A stretch of DNA of 7,535 nt from Nitrospirota bacterium (GCA_023248365.1 JAHFER010000074.1:1-7535); one strand, 5' to 3'; shown: positions 1 through 5,902, counted from the stretch's first letter. Numbers and translations: made by a program. Notes: generated by a model not told the origin, from the letters alone.

Positions 1-1
1 G

Positions 2-1027
2 GATTTCCAGGAGGCCTTTGATAGAAACGTAAAATCGTTCAATGACCTTCAGCGCGAGAAATTCGGGCAGTTGGAGCAGAGACAAAGCGAGCTGGTGCAG
101 TCCACTGAAAAAAGGCTCGATCAGATGCGGGAGACCGTGGAAGAAAAACTCCAGAAAACCCTCAGGGAGCGGATTGGACAGTCTTTTGAGATTGTCAGTA
201 AACAGCTTGAGAGCGTACAGAAAGGCCTCGGTGAGATGCAGACACTGGCGCAGGATGTGGGCGGGCTTAAGAAGGTACTTAGCAATGTGAAGATACGAGG
301 CGGTATTGGTGAAGTCCAGTTGTCCATGCTGCTGGAGCAGGTGCTGGCGCCGGAACAGTACGAGTCGAATGTTAAAACAAAACAAGGTTCACAGGATATG
401 GTTGAATTTGCGATCAAGCTTCCGGGCCGGGATGATAACGGGCAAACTGTGTATCTCCCCATTGATGCAAAATTCCCGAAAGATGTGTATGAGAAATTAG
501 TAGAGGCATACGAAAACTCTGATCCGGCAATGATTGAAGAGGCCTCAAAGAACATGGAGAATACCATCAGGAAAATGGCTAAGGATATTCGTGATAAATA
601 TATAGACCCTCCTCATACCACTGATTTCGGCATTATGTTTCTCCCCTTTGAAAGCATCTACGCAGAGGTGATCCGGCGGTCAAGTCTGCTTGAACAGTTG
701 CATAGGGAATTCAAAGTGGTTGTCACCGGCCCTACCACACTGGCCGCTATCCTCAACAGCCTGCAGATGGGCTTCAGGACTCTTGTTCTGCAGAAACGGA
801 GCAGTGAGGTATGGCATATACTGGGTGCGGTAAAAACAGAGTTTGAAAAGTTTGGAGGTCTGCTCGAAAAAGTTCAGAAGAACCTGAACACTGCGAGCAG
901 CCAGTTGGAAGAAGTAATGGGGAAACGCACAAAGGCCATCCAGCGCAGTCTCAGAGGCGTGGAGGCTTTACCGGCAAGTGAAAGTCAGAAACTATTGCCG
1001 GAATTGGATGAGGAGGCGCTGGAGTAG
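2..1027 (+). CDS. rmuC: RmuC family DNA recombination protein, 5' end missing
   Basis: The reading frame is open from base 2, so the gene begins upstream of the window. 341 residues are visible, and the TTG at 71 is an internal Leu codon rather than a start. RmuC proteins are usually 400-500 residues with an N-terminal membrane anchor; that anchor would lie outside the window. What is seen is a charged, Gln/Glu/Lys-rich coiled-coil segment (first ~80 residues) and then the RmuC core: RGGIGEVQLSMLLEQVLAPE, PIDAKFPKDVYEKL, FLPFESIYAEVIR, and VVTGPTTLAAILNSLQMGFR, followed by a second helical, coiled-coil-like tail. In the family this core is related to restriction-type nucleases, and RmuC limits recombination at inverted repeats; its biochemical activity is poorly known. 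The stop is 16 bp before glgX on the same strand, so cotranscription is likely, without an obvious functional link. The identification rests on long conserved motifs and is secure. Confidence 0.95.
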   Translation, partial: DFQEAFDRNVKSFNDLQREKFGQLEQRQSELVQSTEKRLDQMRETVEEKLQKTLRERIGQSFEIVSKQLESVQKGLGEMQTLAQDVGGLKKVLSNVKIRGGIGEVQLSMLLEQVLAPEQYESNVKTKQGSQDMVEFAIKLPGRDDNGQTVYLPIDAKFPKDVYEKLVEAYENSDPAMIEEASKNMENTIRKMAKDIRDKYIDPPHTTDFGIMFLPFESIYAEVIRRSSLLEQLHREFKVVVTGPTTLAAILNSLQMGFRTLVLQKRSSEVWHILGAVKTEFEKFGGLLEKVQKNLNTASSQLEEVMGKRTKAIQRSLRGVEALPASESQKLLPELDEEALE

Positions 1028-1043
1028 AAAGGAGGAATAATCT

Positions 1044-3179
1044 ATGCCATACAAGCTTGAACACAGTACAAAGAAGAAGGTCTCTGCAGGGGATTACTAT
1101 CCGCTTGGCGCCACGCCCCACAAGGGCGGTGTAAACTTTGCAATCTATTCTCAGAATGCCGGTGAAGTCTTCCTGTTACTCTTTGATAGCGCTGATGGTG
1201 AGCCCACCGATATAATAAGGCTTGAGAACCGGACCAGGTATATATGGCACACCTTTGTTCATCGCCTGAAGGCCGGACAGCTTTACGGATACAAGGTCAG
1301 GGGTGATTATAATCCTGCATATGGGATGAGGTTTAATGAGAATAAACTCATGATTGACCCGTATGCAAAGGCGCTGACCGGTAAACTGCGCAATGAAAAT
1401 AACCTTCTCCTTGCCTATGACCCCAATTCATCTCTCAGGGATTTGTCATTGGATACCCGTGATAATTCCGGTATTGTTCCCAAAGCAATCGTTGTAGATG
1501 ACAGCTTTGACTGGAAAGGTGATGTACGGCATGAGATTCCTTTTGAAAAGATGATAATTTATGAGGTTCATCTTAAGGGATTTACTGCCCATAAATCATC
1601 AGGTGTGAAAAATCCCGGTACGTATCTTGGATTTATTGAAAAGATTCCCCATCTTAAGGAACTCGGGATAAGCACAGTCGAGTTTCTCCCGCTCCAGGAA
1701 TTTTATATTGATGATTTCCTTGTAAACAAGGGGCTCACGAATTACTGGGGTTATAACACAATAGGATTTTTCTCTCCTGAGGCATCATACAGCACCAGGG
1801 CTTTTCCAGGCTGTCAGGTCAGCGAGTTCAAGACAATGGTGCTGGAACTCCACAAGGCCGGTATTGAGGTAATCATGGATGTGGTCTACAACCACACATG
1901 CGAGGGGAATGAGCTTGGCTCAACTGTCTGTTTTAAAGGGATTGATAATCCAACCTATTACTGCCTTACCGGCGGTCCTTCAGACCCATATCGTTATTAT
2001 ATGAATTACACCGGCTGCGGCAACAGTTTCAACCTTGCTGATACCCATGTGATACGCTTTGTTATGGATTCCCTGCGCTACTGGGTTGAGGTAATGCACG
2101 TGGATGGTTTCCGGTTTGACCTTGCATCTGTGCTGGGCCGGGAAGCGGGGATGTTTCAGAAGTCAGCCTCCTTCTTTGATGCGATATCACAAGACCCTGT
2201 TTTAAACAGGATAAAGCTGATAGCAGAGCCCTGGGATCTGGGTACATATCAGGTTGGGGATTTTCCTGTGGACTGGTCTGAATGGAACGGCAGGTTCAGG
2301 GATACAATGAGAAAATTCGGTAAGGGCGATGCAGGTCAGGTCAGGGACCTGGGCTTTAGATTAACAGGCTCAGCAGACCTGTATGGAGATGACGGGAGGT
2401 CTGCATATAACAGCATCAATTTCATTACCTGTCATGATGGTTTTACCCTTAACGACCTTGTTACATATAATTCCAAACATAATGAGGCCAATCTTGAGAA
2501 TAATAATGACGGCTCAAATGACAACAACTCATGGAACTGCGGCGCTGAAGGAGAAACTGAGGATGCAGGTATTGTCAGTCTCAGAAAACAGCTTATTAAA
2601 AATTATATCTGCTGTCTCCTTTTCTCATCAGGTGTTCCAATGATCCTCGGCGGGGATGAGTTTATGAGGACACAGCAGGGGAACAATAATGCATACTGTC
2701 AGGATAATGAGATAAGCTGGTTTGACTGGGATAAGGTAAATAAGAATTCAGACATCTTTGAATTTTTCAAAAAGACCATCGCCTTTACAAAGAGGTACAC
2801 AATCCTTCAGAGGCGGAAGTTCTTTATGGGAAACGATCTGAATGACAACCATATCCCTGATATTACCTGGTTTGGAAAATATGGTGACAAACCTGCATGG
2901 GATGACACTGATTTGCGCACCTTATGCTACCGGCTTGATGGAGGGAAGGTAATATCAAAATTAGGAAACTACCAGCTTTTTATTATTCTCAATGCGGATT
3001 ATACAGTGCAGGATGTTAAAATTCCCAAGCTTGAAGAAGGTAAGATGTGGTATAGGGTAATTGACACAAGTCTGGGAAGTGGAGAAGACTTCCTTGATAC
3101 AGGGAAAGAGATGCTGCTTACGCCCCCCGATACTTACCTTGTTAATCCGAGAAGTACGATTCTGCTGCTGGGGAGATAA
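1044..3179 (+). CDS. glgX: glycogen debranching enzyme GlgX (isoamylase-type, GH13)
   Basis: 711 residues, the normal length for GlgX/TreX-type enzymes. They hydrolyse alpha-1,6 branch linkages of glycogen or limit dextrin in the cytoplasm. The N-terminal ~130 residues are a CBM48-like domain (YPLGATPHKGGVNFAIYSQNA, residues 19-39). The GH13 barrel follows with all four signature regions: DVVYNHT at 279-285, DGFRFDL at 354-360 with the nucleophile Asp359 and Arg357, AEPWD at 394-398 with the acid/base Glu395, and CHDGFTLNDL at 463-472 with His464 and Asp465. A C-terminal beta domain ends near LVNPRSTILLL. The start is set by AAAGGAGGA at 1028-1036, 7 nt before ATG. No truncation or missing catalytic residue is seen. 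The sister family TreX/isoamylase is the only real alternative name. No glycogen synthesis genes are in view, and no clear terminator follows before the next promoter. Confidence 0.95.
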   Translation: MPYKLEHSTKKKVSAGDYYPLGATPHKGGVNFAIYSQNAGEVFLLLFDSADGEPTDIIRLENRTRYIWHTFVHRLKAGQLYGYKVRGDYNPAYGMRFNENKLMIDPYAKALTGKLRNENNLLLAYDPNSSLRDLSLDTRDNSGIVPKAIVVDDSFDWKGDVRHEIPFEKMIIYEVHLKGFTAHKSSGVKNPGTYLGFIEKIPHLKELGISTVEFLPLQEFYIDDFLVNKGLTNYWGYNTIGFFSPEASYSTRAFPGCQVSEFKTMVLELHKAGIEVIMDVVYNHTCEGNELGSTVCFKGIDNPTYYCLTGGPSDPYRYYMNYTGCGNSFNLADTHVIRFVMDSLRYWVEVMHVDGFRFDLASVLGREAGMFQKSASFFDAISQDPVLNRIKLIAEPWDLGTYQVGDFPVDWSEWNGRFRDTMRKFGKGDAGQVRDLGFRLTGSADLYGDDGRSAYNSINFITCHDGFTLNDLVTYNSKHNEANLENNNDGSNDNNSWNCGAEGETEDAGIVSLRKQLIKNYICCLLFSSGVPMILGGDEFMRTQQGNNNAYCQDNEISWFDWDKVNKNSDIFEFFKKTIAFTKRYTILQRRKFFMGNDLNDNHIPDITWFGKYGDKPAWDDTDLRTLCYRLDGGKVISKLGNYQLFIILNADYTVQDVKIPKLEEGKMWYRVIDTSLGSGEDFLDTGKEMLLTPPDTYLVNPRSTILLLGR

Positions 3180-3193
3180 CATTGAGGCATCCG

Positions 3194-3217
3194 GGTATTT
3201 AATGAGGTATTTAGTGA
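3194..3217 (+). repeat. tandem 12-bp direct repeat before the csp promoter
   Basis: GGTATTTAATGA at 3194-3205 is followed directly by GGTATTTAGTGA at 3206-3217, with one mismatch. It lies between the glgX stop and the csp promoter. It could be an upstream binding site or a chance slippage duplication. Confidence 0.4.
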
Positions 3218-3240
3218 TTTTAAATGTTTGAGAAAAATGC

Positions 3241-3270
3241 TTGACATAGGATTGTTAACCATGCTATAAA
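3241..3270 (+). promoter_or_regulatory. sigma-70-type promoter of the cold-shock gene
   Basis: A perfect -35 TTGACA (3241-3246) and -10 TATAAA (3265-3270) are separated by 18 bp, predicting a start near 3277 and a leader of about 115 nt before the csp ATG. A long structured leader is typical of csp mRNAs. A GTTAAC lies in the spacer (3254-3259), possibly by chance. Confidence 0.7.
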
Positions 3271-3301
3271 ATAGTTCATCGAAGTTATTGTCCTTGAGCA
3301 G

Positions 3302-3336
3302 ACCGCAAAGTGACGTTTAGCTTTGTGGTTTTTTTT
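3302..3336 (+). terminator. intrinsic terminator / putative attenuator in the csp leader
   Basis: ACCGCAAAG (3302-3310) pairs over 9 bp (one G-U) with CTTTGTGGT (3321-3329) and is followed by eight T (3329-3336). That is a complete Rho-independent terminator about 25 nt after the predicted csp transcription start and 55 nt before the csp ATG. The 10-nt loop TGACGTTTAG resembles the enterobacterial csp cold box (TGACGTACAGA). It may serve only to stop glgX read-through, but it lies downstream of the only good csp promoter, so it would also attenuate csp. Confidence 0.7.
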
Positions 3337-3391
3337 ATTTCAGGCCAGGGATAGATCGAGAATTTACAATGAGAGGAAGGAGGTAGAAAAG

Positions 3392-3592
3392 ATGTCAAAA
3401 GGAACTGTGAAGTGGTTCAATGAATCAAAAGGCTTTGGTTTTATCGCATGTGAAGATGGCAGAGATGTGTTTGTTCACTATTCTGCTATCACTGGTGATG
3501 GTTTCAAAACCCTTAATGAGGGTGATGCCGTTACCTTTGATGTTGAAAAGGGTGATAAAGGCCCTAAGGCCGTCAATGTTGCAAAAATATAA
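3392..3592 (+). CDS. cold-shock protein (CspA family)
   Basis: 66 residues, the normal CspA-family size and a single OB-fold cold-shock domain. RNP1 is KGFGFI (residues 13-18) and RNP2 is VFVHY (about 26-30); the start GTVKWFNESKGFGFI and end GPKAVNV are near-consensus. The family binds single-stranded RNA/DNA and acts as an RNA chaperone and transcription antiterminator in the cytoplasm. The start is the ATG behind AGGAAGGAGGT (3375-3385). An upstream in-frame ATG at 3323 would add 23 residues read from the leader hairpin, without a ribosome site, and is not used. Its own promoter precedes it and a strong terminator follows, so it is monocistronic. Whether it responds to cold cannot be read from the protein; the leader structure suggests control at the RNA level. 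Confidence 0.95.
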   Translation: MSKGTVKWFNESKGFGFIACEDGRDVFVHYSAITGDGFKTLNEGDAVTFDVEKGDKGPKAVNVAKI

Positions 3593-3633
3593 CTATAATT
3601 GATATATATAACGAATATAATTGATTAATAGCT

Positions 3634-3663
3634 TCCCCCTGTGTTATCACAGGGGGATTTTTT
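3634..3663 (+). terminator. intrinsic terminator after csp
   Basis: TCCCCCTGTG (3634-3643) pairs perfectly over 10 bp with CACAGGGGGA (3648-3657) around the tetraloop TTAT, followed by six T. It lies 42 bp after the csp stop and closes the housekeeping part of the window. Confidence 0.93.
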
Positions 3664-3742
3664 ATTTCTTCATGTTAATCCCGCCTGCAAAAAAAAGGAA
3701 GAATTATTTTGAATGAAATTATTGAGCCTAAAAAAAGCATTT

Positions 3743-3874
3743 ACCACAGAGGCCGCAGAGAAAACCTTTTGGTATTTATATAAAATAAAGCTCACAGGGT
3801 AAACACCCAAAAGGTGAACAGGAGAATCTCTGTATCTTCTTGTTATAGCATAAGTTCTCTGCGTGCTCTGCGGT
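3743..3874. repeat. degenerate CACAGAG-type inverted repeat element
   Basis: ACCACAGAGGCCGCAGAGAA (3743-3762) matches the reverse complement of TTCTCTGCGTGCTCTGCGGT (3855-3874) at 17 of 20 positions. Nested inside, ACCTTTTGG (3764-3772) and CCAAAAGGT (3807-3815) pair perfectly. Interspersed repeats beginning with variants of ACCACAGAGGCACAGAGA are, from memory, common in genomes of environmental anaerobes; membership here is inferred. The surrounding 3664-4055 has no supportable gene. Confidence 0.6.
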
Positions 3875-4055
3875 TCAAGTGCCGTTTTTAGGATAAAGAT
3901 TAAGTCGTTGTAAATAAAATTAAATCCAAAGCGAGGTATATTGGTAAATATATTGAAAAAGGTCATGAGTATATAGTTGCATTTATAAATTCATAGTGCT
4001 AACCTTTGTCATAGAGAATTATTATAGTAATTGTAAAGGGAGGAGGTGAGGAATC

Positions 4056-4250
4056 ATGGCCAGAAAATATATAGATTGTAGAGATTATCCGAGCGACATT
4101 AAGTGTACCGTTGCATTATCCGCCGATACTGAAGATGAACTTATAAAGGCTGTTGTTCAACACGGTACAAAAGTCCACGGATATTCAGATACACCAGAAT
4201 TTCGGGAAAAAATGCGAAAAGCATTTAAAGATGGAACACCTCCAGCGTAA
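4056..4250 (+). CDS. small DUF1059 family protein
   Basis: 64 residues matching the short DUF1059 pattern: MARKYIDCRDYPSD, then CTVALSADTEDELIKAVVQHGTKVHGYSDTPEFREKMRKAFK. Two Cys (8 and 17) and His36/His41 are visible. The function of the family is unknown. It has no signal peptide or membrane segment, so it is presumably cytosolic. The start has a strong ribosome site, GGGAGGAGGT at 4038-4047, 8 nt before ATG. It stands alone: the csp terminator is well upstream and the next gene is convergent. No convincing promoter was found; TTGCAT at 3977 with TAACCT at 4000 is only a weak candidate. Confidence 0.85.
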   Translation: MARKYIDCRDYPSDIKCTVALSADTEDELIKAVVQHGTKVHGYSDTPEFREKMRKAFKDGTPPA

Positions 4251-4269
4251 CAATTAGTTTTTGGAAATT

Positions 4270-4318
4270 ATAGGGACACTTCCCATATTTAAAATATTAA
4301 TATTGGAAGTGTCCCTAT
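4270..4318. repeat. 14-bp perfect inverted repeat, REP-like
   Basis: ATAGGGACACTTCC (4270-4283) and GGAAGTGTCCCTAT (4305-4318) are exact reverse complements around a 21-nt AT-only-but-one spacer. There is no T-tract on either side, so it is not a standard terminator, although it sits between two convergent genes and may still block read-through. GGGACA-type palindromes are often REP elements mobilised by RAYT (Y1) transposases; no such transposase is in the window. Confidence 0.7.
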
Positions 4319-4324
4319 GGGAAC

Positions 4325-4555
4325 TCAAAAAGTTGCAAAATCAAAGACTGGGACATTTATAGTTTTGACAGGTCTGAACTCATCCTTTGCAAATTTCAGC
4401 AGCTTATCAGTGACTTCAGGAGAATGAATTTTCTCTCCGCATTTATTACAAACCAGAGCAGGGACATGCTCTACAAAGAGATGTTTGTCTTCCTCTTCAT
4501 AAGTGAATGTAACAACTTTATTCTCTATCATGCCTCCACAGAATACGCACTTCAT
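4325..4555 (-). CDS. YgiT-type zinc-finger protein (MqsA N-terminal-like), no HTH
   Basis: 76 residues with two CxxC pairs, Cys3/Cys6 and Cys36/Cys39, spaced as in the zinc-binding N-terminal domain of MqsA/YgiT antitoxins. The DNA-binding HTH half of MqsA is absent. Stand-alone YgiT fingers are usually antitoxin-like partners of small toxins such as DUF4258 proteins; no such toxin is adjacent here. It lies 78 bp downstream of the HTH antitoxin on the same strand and has its own strong ribosome site (AGGAGGTG, complement of 4563-4570, 7 nt from ATG). It could be a third member of the higBA-like operon or a leftover of another module. Its role is inferred only. The stop is 6 bp from the 4270-4318 inverted repeat. 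Confidence 0.8.
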   Translation of the reverse strand: MKCVFCGGMIENKVVTFTYEEEDKHLFVEHVPALVCNKCGEKIHSPEVTDKLLKFAKDEFRPVKTINVPVFDFATF

Positions 4556-4570
4556 TATAAATCACCTCCT

Positions 4571-4607
4571 GTTATACTCAGTTCTGCCCCTCGTGTTAAC
4601 TTGTTAA
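4571..4607 (-). promoter_or_regulatory. possible internal promoter/operator before the zinc-finger gene
   Basis: On the minus strand TTAACA (complement of 4594-4599) and TATAAC (complement of 4571-4576) are 17 bp apart, each 5/6 to consensus. The palindrome TTAACTTGTTAA (4596-4607) overlaps the -35 and shares GTTAAC with the toxin promoter. The predicted start (~4564) would fall inside the ribosome site, which argues against its being the main promoter. Confidence 0.3.
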
Positions 4608-4633
4608 GTCATTATGTGAAACAGACTTCAGCA

Positions 4634-4909
4634 TCAGGCGATTTTAACCTCGAGATGCTTCCCTAATGCTGAAGCAACGCGTTCTAAAGTTGACAGTTTG
4701 ATGTCTTCTGCATGATTCTCTATCCGTGAGATGGCGGTATTCTTTGTTTTAAGCCTGCGGGCAAGTTCATCCTGTGTTAGTCCTGCTGCTTCACGTGCTT
4801 GCCGGAGCATTACCCCTACCTTAAACTCCTCGTATCCTTCATAATATCCTGCGGCAAAATCCTTATCCCTCTTTTTTCTCTTGGTGATATATTTTTTCAG
4901 GTCACTCAT
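4634..4909 (-). CDS. XRE-family HTH antitoxin (HigA-like)
   Basis: 91 residues. A basic N-terminal stretch (LKKYITKRKKRDKDF) and a Tyr/Glu-rich linker precede an XRE helix-turn-helix at about 33-85: LRQAREAAGLTQDELARRLKTKNTAISRIE. This is the layout of antitoxins paired with HigB/Gp49-like toxins. The ATG lies inside the end of the toxin gene (8-bp overlap, ATGAGTGA), so the pair is translationally coupled. A near-perfect ribosome site AAGGAGG (complement of 4917-4923) sits 7 nt before the start, in contrast to the toxin. Expected role: bind and neutralise the toxin and repress the operon through the HTH. The GTTAAC repeats in the promoter are candidate operators. Confidence 0.88.
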   Translation of the reverse strand: MSDLKKYITKRKKRDKDFAAGYYEGYEEFKVGVMLRQAREAAGLTQDELARRLKTKNTAISRIENHAEDIKLSTLERVASALGKHLEVKIA

Positions 4910-5261
4910 GGTTTTGCCTCCTTTCCAGAAAATCCTTTCTATAGGCTTCTGCTCTTTCTATTTCTGTCTTTGGTGTTTTTTGGCTCTTTTTCGTAAATCC
5001 ATGTGTTAATATGACCACAGAATTTTTTACAAAGAAACAAAATATTCTATAGGTGTTTGAGCCAAATGTTATTCTGCATTCCCATATCTCTTCCGTCCCT
5101 GTAAGCTTCTTCAAATATGAAGACGGAACTATATCTAAATCCTCTATAAGTTTTAAGACCCATGTTACTTTCTGAGCAGCCTTTCCAGGCAGTGAATCGA
5201 GAAAATCTTGTATAGGGCATTCTCCATCAGATGTTTTATAGAATGTAATGGTTCTACTCAC
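4902..5261 (-). CDS. RelE/HigB-like toxin, phage Gp49-like (DUF891) family
   Basis: 119 residues, typical for this family of ribosome-dependent mRNA interferases. Conserved stretches are FYKTSDGECPIQDFLDSLP at the N-terminus, IWECRI (59-64), YRIFCFFVKNSVVILTHGFTKKSQKTP (71-97) and the trailing helix IERAEAYRKDF. Basic and aromatic residues expected near the active site (Arg63, Arg72, His87, Lys91/92, Lys95) are present, so it looks intact. It is the first gene of the leftward operon, followed by its antitoxin with an 8-bp overlap. The start is GTG, chosen because the family pattern begins right there. An ATG two bases upstream reads into TGA at once. No Shine-Dalgarno is visible and the predicted transcription start is about at the codon, so translation may be leaderless and weak. 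Activity is inferred from the family. Confidence 0.88.
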   Translation of the reverse strand: MSRTITFYKTSDGECPIQDFLDSLPGKAAQKVTWVLKLIEDLDIVPSSYLKKLTGTEEIWECRITFGSNTYRIFCFFVKNSVVILTHGFTKKSQKTPKTEIERAEAYRKDFLERRQNHE

Positions 5262-5268
5262 ATAAGAT

Positions 5269-5297
5269 ATGTTAACTTACATGTTAACCTTTGTCAA
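5269..5297 (-). promoter_or_regulatory. promoter and operator of the higBA-like operon
   Basis: On the minus strand a perfect TTGACA (complement of 5292-5297) is followed after 17 bp by TAACAT (complement of 5269-5274), giving a start near 5262, next to the toxin GTG. Two GTTAAC palindromes (5271-5276 and 5283-5288), centres 12 bp apart, cover the spacer and -10. They are good candidates for autorepression by the HTH antitoxin. Confidence 0.55.
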
Positions 5298-5333
5298 GGG
5301 TCGTTCATGATTCTTGGCGAGTTATTAGGTCGG

Positions 5334-5373
5334 TATCAGGGCAGGGGGCGGTAAACCGCCCCCTGCCCTGATA
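5334..5373. repeat. 19-bp perfect GC-rich palindrome
   Basis: TATCAGGGCAGGGGGCGGT (5334-5352) is the exact reverse complement of ACCGCCCCCTGCCCTGATA (5355-5373), with 2 nt between. In RNA or single-stranded DNA it would fold into an 18-bp stem with a TAAA loop. It is far more GC-rich than its surroundings and has no T-tract on either side, so it is not a standard terminator. It lies between divergent genes. A REP/MITE-type element or a protein-binding cruciform are possible. Confidence 0.9.
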
Positions 5374-5443
5374 ACTTGATATATAATAGGTATAACTGCA
5401 ACACGTATTATTGTATTGGCATATAATAAGATTATAGATATAG

Positions 5444-5472
5444 TTGACAGGCACTATTATTAGTGTTAGATT
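5444..5472 (+). promoter_or_regulatory. promoter with spacer palindrome before the RHH gene
   Basis: TTGACA (5444-5449) and TAGATT (5467-5472, 4/6) are 17 bp apart. The 14-bp palindrome CACTATTATTAGTG (5452-5465) fills the spacer, where a repressor would block RNA polymerase. Autoregulation by the ribbon-helix-helix product is the simple reading. Confidence 0.5.
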
Positions 5473-5501
5473 ACTATGTAAATGAACTATAGGGGGATAT
5501 T

Positions 5502-5795
5502 ATGAAAAAGAAATTGACTTTGACTATTGATGATGATGTATATGATTCATTGGGAGAGCTTCCGAGGAAAGTTTCCATCTCAGAGGTTGTAAGCCTGTTT
5601 TTAAAGGCAATCGTTGCGGACATTCAGGGGATATCTCAAAAGGAATTGTCAGGGTACCTGGATGGTGACCCTCGCCGTAAAGAAGTTCGTGACTACCTTA
5701 GAGAAAAACTTGGCACTACGTTTGATAGGGTGGATTCAGGTATTGAGAAAATTAAGAAACCCCTAAAGCCTAAAAAAAGGGGGGATTATAACTAA
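5502..5795 (+). CDS. putative ribbon-helix-helix antitoxin-like protein, orphan
   Basis: 97 residues, not recognised as a named family. The N-terminus looks like a ribbon-helix-helix DNA-binding fold: a strand KKKLTLTIDDDVYDSLGEL (2-20) followed by helices around VSISEVVSLFLKAIVADI (24-41). A charged middle (GDPRRKEVRDYLREKLG) and a very basic tail (KKPLKPKKRGDYN) follow. Such proteins are often antitoxins that repress their own gene. The ATG is preceded by AGGGGGAT (5491-5498), and a promoter with a palindromic spacer lies upstream. No toxin gene is adjacent: 156 bp without a supportable gene follow, with an AT-rich hairpin, before the mqsR start region. It may be an orphan antitoxin or a plain transcription regulator. 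Confidence 0.72.
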   Translation: MKKKLTLTIDDDVYDSLGELPRKVSISEVVSLFLKAIVADIQGISQKELSGYLDGDPRRKEVRDYLREKLGTTFDRVDSGIEKIKKPLKPKKRGDYN

Positions 5796-5879
5796 TTATA
5801 AATTATGGGTAATTTATGAAAATAGATGTAAGCAAATCTATCAATAATAGCCACATAATCTGTTATTATTTACTTAATT

Positions 5880-5900
5880 AGTATCATAATGATACTTTTT
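5880..5900 (+). terminator. AT-rich hairpin: weak terminator or mqs operator
   Basis: AGTATCA (5880-5886) and TGATACT (5890-5896) form a 7-bp stem with a TAA loop, followed by a run of T (5896-5900). It could end the transcript of the gene at 5502-5795. The 17-bp palindrome AGTATCATAATGATACT also sits just upstream of the mqsR -35, where MqsA-type repressors could bind. Confidence 0.45.
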
Positions 5901-5902
5901 CC

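Noticed and set aside
2062..2247. Minus-strand open frame inside glgX, with others at 2383-2643 (+) and 2961-3182 (-)
   Set aside because: These are shadow frames of a well-conserved coding sequence; none has family features or start signals.
3323..3391. 23-residue N-terminal extension of the cold-shock protein
   Set aside because: It would be translated from the terminator hairpin and its T-tract, has no ribosome site, and the family starts at MSKGTVKWF behind a strong AGGAAGGAGGT.
3743..3874. CRISPR-like repeat pair
   Set aside because: The two units are inverted, not direct, imperfect, and there are only two; no array spacing is present.
3670..3966. 98-codon open frame on the minus strand
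   Set aside because: It runs through the CACAGAG inverted repeat (its LEPQSTQRT and SAASVV stretches are repeat sequence), has no ribosome site and shows no recognisable domain.
4000..4011. 12-bp identity TAACCTTTGTCA with the toxin promoter (5285-5296)
   Set aside because: One or a few such 12-mer matches are expected by chance in a window this size, and no matching promoter geometry is seen at 4000.
4424..4666. 80-codon plus-strand open frame opposite the zinc-finger gene
   Set aside because: It is antisense to a gene with conserved CxxC pairs and a strong ribosome site, and has no domain of its own.
5422..5427. TATAAT box as a promoter for the RHH gene
   Set aside because: No acceptable -35 lies 16-18 bp upstream; the TTGACA at 5444 with TAGATT is better placed.
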